DNA of 64,000 bases, from contig OZ271831.1 in NCBI GenBank assembly GCA_965601455.1, positions 2,542,001-2,606,000 of the forward strand, given 5' to 3'. A model generated the notes under the pieces. That model was not told the origin of the DNA and searched no databases. It saw only the letters and a list, made by a program, of their open reading frames with translations. This document shows positions 25,601 through 32,734 of the stretch, piece after piece. Both the position numbers and the translations under genes were made by a program. The number at the start of each line of letters is the position of its first letter. Positions within the stretch are counted from its first letter, which is position 1. The stretch comes from JANQEU01 sp965601455. GTDB lineage: Bacteria; Bacteroidota; Bacteroidia; Cytophagales; Cyclobacteriaceae.

Positions 25601-28339
25601 TACTTCATTTCCAACCAGTTCATTTCCGTTGATTATGCTAAAGGAACTATTATCCGCTCCTCCTCCATCGAAAGTAGTTAAAGTATAGGTATGTACATCC
25701 CCAGGATTTAAATCTTCAGTAGAGATTGTACCTATAACCGTATTGGCCGGCAGATTTTCATCAATATCTGCTGCTGTTAAAAAAATGGTCGTGGGATTCC
25801 AATTGGTAATACTATTGATTAATAATTTGGAGTTGATGTCTTCATCACCCGCGACTTCATCCTGCCAAACCACTGCGTACGTGCTTTTATCATTACCAGC
25901 AATTGGAGCTCCCCGATGATTGTATGAATCCGTTGTTAAGGTTGGGAAGTTAATGGTTTCAATCTTGTTTCCCCCACCATCATACCGATGAAGAATGATC
26001 TGATTAGCAGTTGAACCGTAACTTCCATCCAGGTTGTCCATGGTAGATACCACATAGTCTCCTTCTGGACCCATTGCGATGTAGGGTTCAATGTTCGCGT
26101 TTCCCCCATTTGAATTAGAGAATACTTGCACGTTGGAAGATCCTCCGATTCCATTATCGTCAGAACCAAAGCGTCGTTGCTGAATAGATGAAGTTCCAGC
26201 GGATCTGCGATTCCAGACTACCACAAAATCACCGTCATCATCGATCCCAACTGATGGACTGGTATGTGCAATTTCGATTCCAGCGTATTGTACAGCTCGG
26301 ATTGCTTGCGGAGGTGCAAATGCTTTTGCGCGTCGAAAACGAATCTCACTGTAAAAGGCGGATCCGGGGATGTAAGGATTATACAAATATGTATCGTCAT
26401 TTCTCCAAACGATCACCGCTTCACCCATTTCGTCGATTGCCACATCGGGATCAAAATTGTTGTTCCCCGTACTAATGGACCCGTAATTAATACCTGCAGA
26501 ACCTGTCTTGGTATAAAACTTGGCTTCTATGGTATTGTAACCCAATCCACTGAAATAATAATCTTCGTAGGCGATTACAAAGTCCCCATCAGAATCCATA
26601 CTAACAGCAGGATTAGTACCATCAAAGTATCCACCAAACGAGTAACTCACATAGGTGTCATCCAAACTGTACACAGCAAAACGGACTTCATCGACACTAT
26701 TACGCTGCCATGTGACAATAAAGTCACCTTCCTCGTCCATATCCACATCAAAATTGTCCTGAAAAACGTTCGTCGTAATCGTCTGCGCGGTAGTCAATGC
26801 ATTTCCATTAACATCGAATACCTGTGCCTCAAGATTGTCTTCTAACCACACAACCACATGATTCCCATTTCCGTCAATAGCAACTTTGGGCCGTACTTCA
26901 TTAATATTCGTATTAGCAACAGGATTGGCGTCGCCGACCACTAAAGGCGGTACCACAGATACAAGCTTGGAATAAATGTAATCTCCTTCATTCCACGCAA
27001 CGGTAAAATTTCCACTTTTATCGATGGCCACAGCAGCATCTATTCCGTAATTACTGGTATTAATGCTGTTAAGGTTTCCATTCCATATTGTTTCAATACT
27101 AGTGCCTTCGCCAATAACCCAAGCATAATCTCCATCTCCATCAGAAGCCACGTCTGTCGCAAATGTGGAATTATTAGGGAAAAATCCACTGGAAGAGCTT
27201 TGATAAGCTCCACTACTATTAAATTCCGCAACCCATCTCACGCCGTAGGAACTACTGTAGGAATTGTAATTTCTATCCGCAGATGAGACCACAAAATTTC
27301 CTTGTTCATCCATGGAAACGCTGGGCTCCGACGGATCTCCTGTTCCCCAATAATTCCCTGGTGAGCTAAATCTCCGAACTTCAATAGGGCCTGCCTTGGC
27401 CACTCCATCGTTATAGAACCTTGATGCTCTGATCCGTGCAGCGCCGTAATAAACCGTAGCGGCCATCACATAGTATGATCTAGATTCATAGACAACAACA
27501 AAATCTCCATCCGCGTCCATTGAAATATCCGGACTTATATTCGCAAATCCAGGATATGATGATGTAACACTGGATCCTATAGCACTATTCTGCCAGCTCA
27601 ATCCACTGTTATTGGGCATTTTAACATAAATGGCTTCCACCTCAGTTGCTCCGGGGGCATAATCCCCGTAGATGTAATCATAGGCTACTGCGGTGATATC
27701 CCCGTCGTCATCAGTTGCTATACTTAGTTCACCGGCCCCATACCTTACTAATCCATACTCGCTAGTTCGATCGGATCCATCGGCAAAAAATCGTTTCACC
27801 CAAATCTGATTATAACTATCATTTAATCCTGCATCGTACTTATAATCCTGCCAGGCAACGATAAAGTCTCCATCCGCCTCCATGGCCACTTTTGGATCCT
27901 GATTAGAATTATTTAAGGAAGCAACCTGTATGTTGTTGCCTTCGGCATTTCCGTATTTATTAAAGAGCTGTGCGTAGACAAAATCGTTGTTTCTCCAAAC
28001 CACTACATAGTCGCCGTCTTCGTCCATCGCAATGTCTGCTTTCGAGACACTTCCGCCCACCTGGTTGACGGTAATCGTTGATTGAGGATCTTGGGCCATC
28101 GCGGGATTTACCGCAACTGCTGCTAGTCCAATAGCAGCACCTAAACCAGCAAGTTTGATCTGCTGCACTAGGTCCTGAAGTTGTCGCTGGATCTTACGGA
28201 TCCTTCGAACCAGCTGGTACTGCTTATACCTTCTATACTCCTTGAAACGGCCGGATTCTATGGCACTATCCAATCTGCGTTTGTACTTACGGTACTTCGC
28301 ATGGAGCTTGTGATATCGATCTACACTGAATGATTTCAT
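22610..28339 (-). CDS. Giant T9SS-exported surface protein with 14 D-rich repeats and cadherin/CSPG-like repeats
   Basis: 1909 residues. The first 62 residues are strongly basic (20 Lys/Arg) and predicted helical, ahead of a hydrophobic signal region (63-82, LAGLGAAIGLAAVAVNPAMA). Residues about 100-830 hold 14 copies of a D-x-D-G-D-[FY]-[VI]-V-x-W type motif spaced 40-69 residues apart, as in beta-propeller blades. Cadherin-like units follow at about 850-945, 1288-1378 and 1390-1477, with three CSPG-type (Cadherin_3) repeats at about 950-1280 containing YSHDGSESD. A Bacteroidota-type domain (about 1490-1800) leads to a type A T9SS sorting domain (1816-1909: SNIYPNPASDRVTLD...SGVYLYRLKT...LKLIVK). 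Likely a calcium-binding adhesin or matrix protein. The ATG overlaps the upstream TGA (28336-28339). Confidence 0.85.
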   Translation of the reverse strand: MKSFSVDRYHKLHAKYRKYKRRLDSAIESGRFKEYRRYKQYQLVRRIRKIQRQLQDLVQQIKLAGLGAAIGLAAVAVNPAMAQDPQSTITVNQVGGSVSKADIAMDEDGDYVVVWRNNDFVYAQLFNKYGNAEGNNIQVASLNNSNQDPKVAMEADGDFIVAWQDYKYDAGLNDSYNQIWVKRFFADGSDRTSEYGLVRYGAGELSIATDDDGDITAVAYDYIYGDYAPGATEVEAIYVKMPNNSGLSWQNSAIGSSVTSSYPGFANISPDISMDADGDFVVVYESRSYYVMAATVYYGAARIRASRFYNDGVAKAGPIEVRRFSSPGNYWGTGDPSEPSVSMDEQGNFVVSSADRNYNSYSSSYGVRWVAEFNSSGAYQSSSSGFFPNNSTFATDVASDGDGDYAWVIGEGTSIETIWNGNLNSINTSNYGIDAAVAIDKSGNFTVAWNEGDYIYSKLVSVVPPLVVGDANPVANTNINEVRPKVAIDGNGNHVVVWLEDNLEAQVFDVNGNALTTAQTITTNVFQDNFDVDMDEEGDFIVTWQRNSVDEVRFAVYSLDDTYVSYSFGGYFDGTNPAVSMDSDGDFVIAYEDYYFSGLGYNTIEAKFYTKTGSAGINYGSISTGNNNFDPDVAIDEMGEAVIVWRNDDTYLYNPYIPGSAFYSEIRFRRAKAFAPPQAIRAVQYAGIEIAHTSPSVGIDDDGDFVVVWNRRSAGTSSIQQRRFGSDDNGIGGSSNVQVFSNSNGGNANIEPYIAMGPEGDYVVSTMDNLDGSYGSTANQIILHRYDGGGNKIETINFPTLTTDSYNHRGAPIAGNDKSTYAVVWQDEVAGDEDINSKLLINSITNWNPTTIFLTAADIDENLPANTVIGTISTEDLNPGDVHTYTLTTFDGGGADNSSFSIINGNELVGNEVFDAEDQTSYSIQITTDDGNGGAAYADFNITINNLPDPPVITNANANATEGATTIISDFALAVTDQDTNFDDIRIVLNSLPQFGTLSLDGTQLSIGSEFFKSDIDANKVSYSHDGSESDTDSFTFTLDDGNTFLNDQQFTFNIQLDNDTPVAVNAGASVDEGGSHNFTIDELGAIDADTPENQLVFTVTFLPANGFIEVNGLQIESTGSSFTLANIQDGAVTYSHDGSESDADSFTFDLTDGFTFSNGNIFNITIDAFNDTPRLDVNQELSVLQGQSAIITNSELLTTDVDNTPSELIYTLLVSPASGTILKNGVEISIDDTFTQEDINNGIISYQHDNSSISSDSFGFKITDGEKEFIVSGGAIFDISIITGNSAPTDITLSNSTISEDQEPGTAVGILSTVDPDAGDTHSYTLSGEDAASFNINVNRLESAVIFDFETKSSYSITITSTDAGGLSTSNDFVINVNDPNRPVGNNPPTDIFLSNSVIPETAGANTVVGRFSTEDLDTDDTFDYELLEGTDNFNISGNQLRLNGSLGPEAYPIRVRSTDEGDVSVEASFSITVKGTAEVAQEVEEIVSYGAQTENFRLLSMPFNSIPAADVFPDLTSGDFGVTWRIVQYRNGGESDATSFSAGRGYWFLALEPTTIEVQAADASTLNNNGEFEMSLTTGWNIIGNPFLTDIGDWGAIIQYNKDQGYISTGDILNDEVIYKYNGSGFPIDNDLLVFEGAWIEANGSITIRIPLNSNSRLASGSEGDKRLESYFDSQSNWQLIFDVQSGGQQLKHAGFGIRPDASEERDAFDLSTPPSMDENFGLKFKEFSTGLTKNLVNPTEGYAWRFKVSDPGSDINLQWDKNLLSSLDVPVYLVVPSTSEFFDMKKIDQLTLDRSVGEVQVLYGNAQAETSGIFSNIYPNPASDRVTLDILDLDSDGRNLTDVDRNREYEIEIFGLDGQLKFSQPFVSEQSSFRHTVENLQLNSGVYLYRLKTKTTTTNPLKLIVK

Positions 28340-29502
28340 TCGGTAACGGTTTGTACGTGAGTGTTTGGTGGTTGACTATTGGGTTGCTGTGGGGCCTCCT
28401 CAGCCCAAAAAGCATCTGTGGGTGTTACGATTGAACGCCCATGCTCAGCATTTTCTGTGTTTATTATCCCTGGTCTGCGAATATTCGGGATGATCTGTAC
28501 ATCATACAATTCATCAACGCTAGCCAGGTATAAGATATGTGCTACTTTAGTTCCTGTTGGCAGGTGTACAATATCTACCCCACTGAAATTCGCTTTGTCA
28601 GCAATCGGTAACTCCCTGAATGCTGATGAGTTCTTTCTTAATTTAGAGAGTCCTATGAACAGGTAGTCCCCAAATTTTGCCATTCCACGAAGAAATCCAT
28701 CGAGTCGAATGACCACGTCATACTTCCCTGAATTAGGATCAATACGAACCACCTCCCCTGTCGCAGAAAGCAATACATAAATTTGTCCATCGTAAACCCT
28801 CGGAGAATGTGGCATCTGTAAGTCCCTGGCAATAATTTCTTTGGTATCGACATCCATGAGGATGCCCCCCGTCTCAATTTTTTCCCTCCAGCCTTTGGGT
28901 GCATTGGTCTCACCAAGTGCAGTCACATACTTTGGCTTGCCATTTTCCATAGCCATACCGTTTAAATGGCACCGGTCACTGGGTTCGAGGTCCGTGATGA
29001 AATTGGGCTTCCAAATCGGCTCAAAGCTGAAGTTGTCAGTGATCATGCTTATACAGCTAAACTGTGTATTTATCGCGTACAAGCCCTGCTGGCCCCAGTT
29101 CATGTCGTGCAGATCCAACCCACCTGTATAATAAGAAGCTCTTGGTACAAACAGACCGTCATAGGTTCCTGGTTGTTTTCCATAATTGGGTGCCAATCCG
29201 GGTGAATTAGCCAACACCTCTACCGTATTCATGGTGGCGACGGCCAATTTCTGCTGCTGTGAGTTATAGGCCAAACCCATCGCCTTTTGATAGTTTCGGG
29301 GTAACTGGATCAATTGTTCATCGCTTAGCGCGCTGAAAAACACTACTTTACCCGCCTGGTATGTTGTGATCGCAAGGGTGACACCCATCTGGTGGATCAT
29401 CTCCGCACAATTGGGTGTAGGACGACAACTGAACGGTGGTGGCGGTTGATTAATCGGCTGGTTAGCCTGATTGTTACCCTGCTGTTGGTATGAACTATTC
29501 AT
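28336..29502 (-). CDS. TIGR03032 / DUF4915-type protein, first gene of the giant-protein operon
   Basis: 388 residues. The core (about 24-365) closely follows the TIGR03032/DUF4915 pattern: FSCRPTPNCAEMI, LAITTYQAGKVVFFS, GLDLHDMNWGQQGLYAINTQFSC, DRCHLNGMAMENGKPKYVTALGETNAPKGWRE, GGILMDVDTKEI, MPHSPR and FLRGMAKFGDYLFIGLSKLR. The fold is probably beta-propeller-like. Both ends are low-complexity: a Gln/Asn/Pro-rich N-terminus and a Gln/Pro-rich C-terminus. There is no signal peptide, so it is probably cytoplasmic although its partners are secreted. Its function is unknown. The four-base overlap with the giant-protein gene implies coupled production; a maturation or assembly role is inferred. 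Confidence 0.75.
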   Translation of the reverse strand: MNSSYQQQGNNQANQPINQPPPPFSCRPTPNCAEMIHQMGVTLAITTYQAGKVVFFSALSDEQLIQLPRNYQKAMGLAYNSQQQKLAVATMNTVEVLANSPGLAPNYGKQPGTYDGLFVPRASYYTGGLDLHDMNWGQQGLYAINTQFSCISMITDNFSFEPIWKPNFITDLEPSDRCHLNGMAMENGKPKYVTALGETNAPKGWREKIETGGILMDVDTKEIIARDLQMPHSPRVYDGQIYVLLSATGEVVRIDPNSGKYDVVIRLDGFLRGMAKFGDYLFIGLSKLRKNSSAFRELPIADKANFSGVDIVHLPTGTKVAHILYLASVDELYDVQIIPNIRRPGIINTENAEHGRSIVTPTDAFWAEEAPQQPNSQPPNTHVQTVTE

Positions 29503-29519
29503 AGAGCGCTTTCTTCACA

Positions 29520-29546
29520 AACCCAACCCGTGCGAGCATTTGGGTT
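29520..29546. repeat. 7-bp inverted repeat in the leader of the giant-protein operon
   Basis: AACCCAA (29520-29526) and TTGGGTT (29540-29546) flank a 13-base spacer, 18-44 bases upstream of the TIGR03032-type start codon on the minus strand. It could be an operator or a leader hairpin. No standard -7 box is visible nearby. Confidence 0.4.
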
Positions 29547-29637
29547 AGCGACTATTCTAATAATTACAGTTTACCGTGGAAAGGTAACCAAATTATGACA
29601 AAAATTATAGCTAAAATGCAATAAGATGAGGGCTTAA

Positions 29638-30402
29638 TTAACCACCACCGGGTGTGCCTGGCGTTGGAGGAAAATCTCCATCTCCACCGCCTCCACCAGG
29701 GTTGTTACCACCTCCTCCGCCTCCACTTCCACCTACGAGGAAGTAAGCGGCAGCTCCACCGCCTGCTGCTATGATGGGGGCAATTTTGACAGCCAGTCCA
29801 ACCGGTTTGCCGACAGAAACGCCATAGGGTTCACTGGCTAATGATTCATCAGATACAGGAGTAACCTTTAATTGGTAGTTATCTCCTTTTACAATTGATT
29901 CAGGTAATATTCCCGAGTAACTGGTTCCGGCGTAACTACGTTGGAGAATCTGATAAGTAGATCCGTTTCTCAATAATTCTATCTTATACGTTCCTTTCGA
30001 ATGAAAATCGTCCCACTCTACCGTGTACTCTTTACCGATTTTCAGCTTGCTTGAGGTATTATCAGTGAATGTTATAGGAAATACAGTCGCGTTGATGGAA
30101 AAGCGAAATTGAATGTTTCCGGAATACTCTCCAACAATGGCATTCCCATTGAAAGAAAGATCGTACGGCGTGGCGGGCGAAAGCTCCACTCCATCAAAGA
30201 TGTAAGCTTGCTGGTAATTGTCAACAGAAGAGTAAACACTAAGCTGGTATCTTTCTCTCTGATTAATTTTTGCTGTGACCTGTGCTGTAAATGAGACCGT
30301 GCCATCATCAGCGATTTGAATACTAGTGACGGTCAAAGACTGGGCAAAAGCTCCGAGGCTGACAAAACAAACAATGACAAACAGTAGCAAGCGTGAAGTC
30401 AT
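29638..30402 (-). CDS. Secreted protein with Ig/Kre9-like domains and glycine-rich tail
   Basis: 254 residues. Signal peptide MTSRLLLFVIVCFVSLGAFAQ, a beta-rich domain (about 22-112), then a second beta domain of the fibronectin/Kre9 kind (KIGKEYTVEWDDFHSKGTYKIELLRNG, 121-147). A hydrophobic stretch (about 208-224) follows, and the last 30 residues are nearly all Gly, Pro, Asn and Asp. I recognise no named family. The tail resembles neither a T9SS sorting domain nor a GlyGly-CTERM signal, since it lacks the basic end. The gene lies 135 bases upstream of the TIGR03032-type gene in the same direction and may belong to that operon; it follows two hairpins after the glutamine synthetase gene. Confidence 0.55.
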   Translation of the reverse strand: MTSRLLLFVIVCFVSLGAFAQSLTVTSIQIADDGTVSFTAQVTAKINQRERYQLSVYSSVDNYQQAYIFDGVELSPATPYDLSFNGNAIVGEYSGNIQFRFSINATVFPITFTDNTSSKLKIGKEYTVEWDDFHSKGTYKIELLRNGSTYQILQRSYAGTSYSGILPESIVKGDNYQLKVTPVSDESLASEPYGVSVGKPVGLAVKIAPIIAAGGGAAAYFLVGGSGGGGGGNNPGGGGGDGDFPPTPGTPGGG

Positions 30403-30472
30403 AAGAGCATCGATTTACAGGTAAATGTATGAAAATCAAAATACTTTATGAACATCATTGGGGTATTAAAAC

Positions 30473-30507
30473 AAATGAGGCCGCCGGTAAACCGGCGGCC
30501 CTCATTT
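30473..30507 (-). terminator. GC-rich hairpin downstream of the glutamine synthetase gene
   Basis: Perfect 10-bp arms GGCCGCCGGT (30479-30488) and ACCGGCGGCC (30491-30500), extended by six more pairs through a one-base bulge (AAATGA / TCATTT). On the minus strand it is followed by a U-rich but interrupted tract. It is much more GC-rich than its surroundings and is the second of two hairpins after the operon end. Confidence 0.7.
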
Positions 30508-30511
30508 AAAC

Positions 30512-30539
30512 CAAAAAACGCGTAAAATGGCATTTACGC
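30512..30539 (-). terminator. Rho-independent terminator of the amt-porin-GSII operon
   Basis: On the minus strand, stem GCGTAAA / TTTACGC (7 bp, 6-base loop; plus-strand 30520-30526 and 30533-30539) is followed by G and six T. It begins 16 bases after the glutamine synthetase stop codon. Confidence 0.8.
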
Positions 30540-30554
30540 AGCTTTTTCGTTCTC

Positions 30555-31565
30555 TTAGCTAACCTTTTTCACTGTCTTGATGATCCTGGCTGCTACTTTG
30601 TACGGATCTGCATTGGATGCAGGTCTTCGATCCTCCAGGTATCCACTCCATCCATGATTTACAGTGTAAACAGGAATTCGAATGGACGCTCCCCTATCGG
30701 AAACCCCGTAAGAAAAGTCGGTGATTGCAGCAGTTTCATGAAGACCGGTTAGACGCTGATCGTTATCGGCACCGTAAACAGCAATGTGTTCATCAACCAC
30801 ATCTCTGAATGCCTCACATACTTTCTCAATCTTTTCCTGAGATGCAGCACCTCTGATAAAGGAATTTGAGAAGTTAGCGTGCATTCCGGAACCGTTCCAA
30901 TCCAGTGGTCCGAGTGGCTTCGGATGCCAGTTGATGGAAAGACCGAATTTCTCCACCAATCGTTCCAACATATAACGAGCGACCCATATCTGGTCACCAG
31001 CTGAAGCCGCCCCTTTAGCGAAAATCTGGAATTCCCACTGTCCGGCAGCAACCTCGCCATTGGTACCTTCAACATTTAGTCCTGCTTCCAGGCATAAATC
31101 AAGGTGTTCATCTTTTATTTCTCTTCCGAAAACATTCTGTCCACCTACACCGCAGTAGTACGGCCCTTGTGGAGCTGGAAATCCACCTTCCGGAAACCCG
31201 ATTGGTCGATTAGTAGATGTATCCCAGATGAAGTATTCCTGCTCGAAACCAAACCAGAAATCATCATCTTCATCGTCGATGGTCGCCCGGCCATTTGATT
31301 CATGCGCGGATCCATCGGCGTTCAGTACTTCTGTCATTACCAGGTAACCGTCTTTAATAGCCGGATCCGGAACGATGAATACTGGCTTCAACAAGCAGTC
31401 AGAAGAATTTCCTTCAGCCTGCTCGGTAGAGCTTCCGTCGAATGACCATTCAGGACAATCCTCCAGTTTACCACTGAAATCAGATACAATCTTTGTTTTA
31501 CTTCTCAAACTCTGAGTGGGCTTGTAACCGTCCAGCCAGATGTATTCGAGTTTTGATTTTGCCAT
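30555..31565 (-). CDS. glnII: Glutamine synthetase, type II (eukaryote-like)
   Basis: 336 residues, the short GSII length rather than the 440-730 residues of GSI or GSIII. It joins ammonia to glutamate using ATP in the cytoplasm. Seen: N-terminal beta-grasp EYIWLDGYKPTQSLRSKTKI (8-27), PEWSFDGSST (38-47), the FGFEQEYFIW active-site strand with metal-binding glutamates, GAASAGDQIWVARYMLERL, NWHPKPLGPLDWNGSGMHANFS (ammonia/glutamate site) and a C-terminal GASIRIP...GYLEDRRPASNADPY. It is the last gene of an operon with the ammonium transporter and an outer-membrane protein. GSII is not regulated by adenylylation, so control is probably transcriptional (family knowledge). Confidence 0.95.
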   Translation of the reverse strand: MAKSKLEYIWLDGYKPTQSLRSKTKIVSDFSGKLEDCPEWSFDGSSTEQAEGNSSDCLLKPVFIVPDPAIKDGYLVMTEVLNADGSAHESNGRATIDDEDDDFWFGFEQEYFIWDTSTNRPIGFPEGGFPAPQGPYYCGVGGQNVFGREIKDEHLDLCLEAGLNVEGTNGEVAAGQWEFQIFAKGAASAGDQIWVARYMLERLVEKFGLSINWHPKPLGPLDWNGSGMHANFSNSFIRGAASQEKIEKVCEAFRDVVDEHIAVYGADNDQRLTGLHETAAITDFSYGVSDRGASIRIPVYTVNHGWSGYLEDRRPASNADPYKVAARIIKTVKKVS

Positions 31566-31609
31566 AAGAATATTTGTTTTATTGGTTTAAATAATGAATT
31601 GTAACAATG

Positions 31610-32647
31610 TTAAAAGGCGAAATACGCACCCAGTACAAATGATGAGAATGTATTTCCATATTCAATGGAGGCAGGATCCTGGACATCACCGGACAGCATG
31701 AATTCATCGTCAGACGTGGCATCAATCCTAAATTCAGGAATGAATGTCAAGGCACCAACAGTATAATTTGCTGAAATAGTTAGGTCGATAACACTTTCAC
31801 CCGCAGTAAGCACTACTCCACTTTCGTCCGCAAAATACTCTCCACGAACTCCTAATGCAAACGCATCGGTGATAGATGTTTGGGCATACAGTGCAGCTCC
31901 ATAAAAATCGGAATTGGAAGTGGCATTAAACCCTAAGTAAACCGAGCTGGTAACGTCCCAACCGGTGGTCAAATCTACCTGGTAAAATCCATCGGAAATG
32001 ATTGTATTAAACCATGCACCACCCATGTCATTTTCGTAGCCAAGCTGTCCTCCACCAACGTAATCATTGGTTGGGTTAAAATCTGTAGCATCAGTAGGAT
32101 TCATGACAGCCAACATCAGGCTGAAACCACCGGGTAACGCTAAGTCCGCCTTTAGTCCCGTATGAGAAAAAGGACCATACGAAAACATATATGACGTGCT
32201 GTAATTGAAGTTACCGGTTGGAGAAATGACTTCATACCCAAGGAAAGTATTAAAATTTCCTAGCGTAAAAGTCAACGCCTCCGTTGCATTCCAGTAGACG
32301 TATAACTGGTTGACTACATTCAGTGGCGCAGGAGAGGCAAATACCGCGTCGACTCCTCTTGGACCATAAACCAGGTCCGCAACGACACCTGCTGATTCTC
32401 CTTCATAAGCTCCAACAATATTCACCATACCCAGGGAAAAACCTGGTAAATTGGCGAAAGATGTTCCGGGAGCAGTTGTTAATCCACTGGATGCATCATT
32501 CGATCCACTGAAGTTCACCCTATAGTAGGTATCAACAGAACCAGAAATACTGAAATTGCTTTCCTCGTTCTGTGCTTTCAATACGATTGCACTTCCAAAT
32601 ACAATCATCATCATCGTGATTTTTTTAACTAATTTTGTAGCGTTCAT
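31610..32647 (-). CDS. Outer-membrane beta-barrel protein (BBP2/OmpL-like putative porin) of the ammonium operon
   Basis: 345 residues: signal peptide (about 1-25, ending VLKAQ), then alternating strands rich in Tyr, Phe, Gly and Asn through to a C-terminal Phe (GAYFAF), the usual end of an outer-membrane barrel. FSISGSVDTYYRVNF and LTFTLGNFNTFLGYEVISPTGNFNYSTSYMFSYGPFSHTG match the putative beta-barrel porin type found in Bacteroidota. It sits between amt (88 bases upstream) and glnII (44 bases downstream) on the same strand, so it may be the outer-membrane entry for ammonium or a small nitrogen compound; that substrate is inferred from context. Confidence 0.75.
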   Translation of the reverse strand: MNATKLVKKITMMMIVFGSAIVLKAQNEESNFSISGSVDTYYRVNFSGSNDASSGLTTAPGTSFANLPGFSLGMVNIVGAYEGESAGVVADLVYGPRGVDAVFASPAPLNVVNQLYVYWNATEALTFTLGNFNTFLGYEVISPTGNFNYSTSYMFSYGPFSHTGLKADLALPGGFSLMLAVMNPTDATDFNPTNDYVGGGQLGYENDMGGAWFNTIISDGFYQVDLTTGWDVTSSVYLGFNATSNSDFYGAALYAQTSITDAFALGVRGEYFADESGVVLTAGESVIDLTISANYTVGALTFIPEFRIDATSDDEFMLSGDVQDPASIEYGNTFSSFVLGAYFAF

Positions 32648-32675
32648 CTGATAATAGTTTATTAGTTGAATGTTG

Positions 32676-32726
32676 GAGTCTCTGAGGATGAATTCCCCAA
32701 TTCTGCTAACTCAGAGACTCTTTTTT
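32676..32726 (+). terminator. Hairpin between amt and the porin gene, T-tract on the plus strand
   Basis: Perfect 11-bp inverted repeat GAGTCTCTGAG (32676-32686) / CTCAGAGACTC (32710-32720) with a 23-base loop. Six T follow on the plus strand, so it would terminate antisense RNA heading into amt. On the operon (minus) strand the hairpin is followed by CAACATT, so it may act as an RNA-processing or stabilising structure between amt and the porin gene. Confidence 0.6.
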
Positions 32727-32734
32727 GTTTAAGG

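Noticed and set aside
26264..26845. 193-codon open frame antisense to the giant protein gene
   Set aside because: It mirrors the repeat-rich coding strand, has no recognisable domain, signal or start context, and overlaps a well supported gene.
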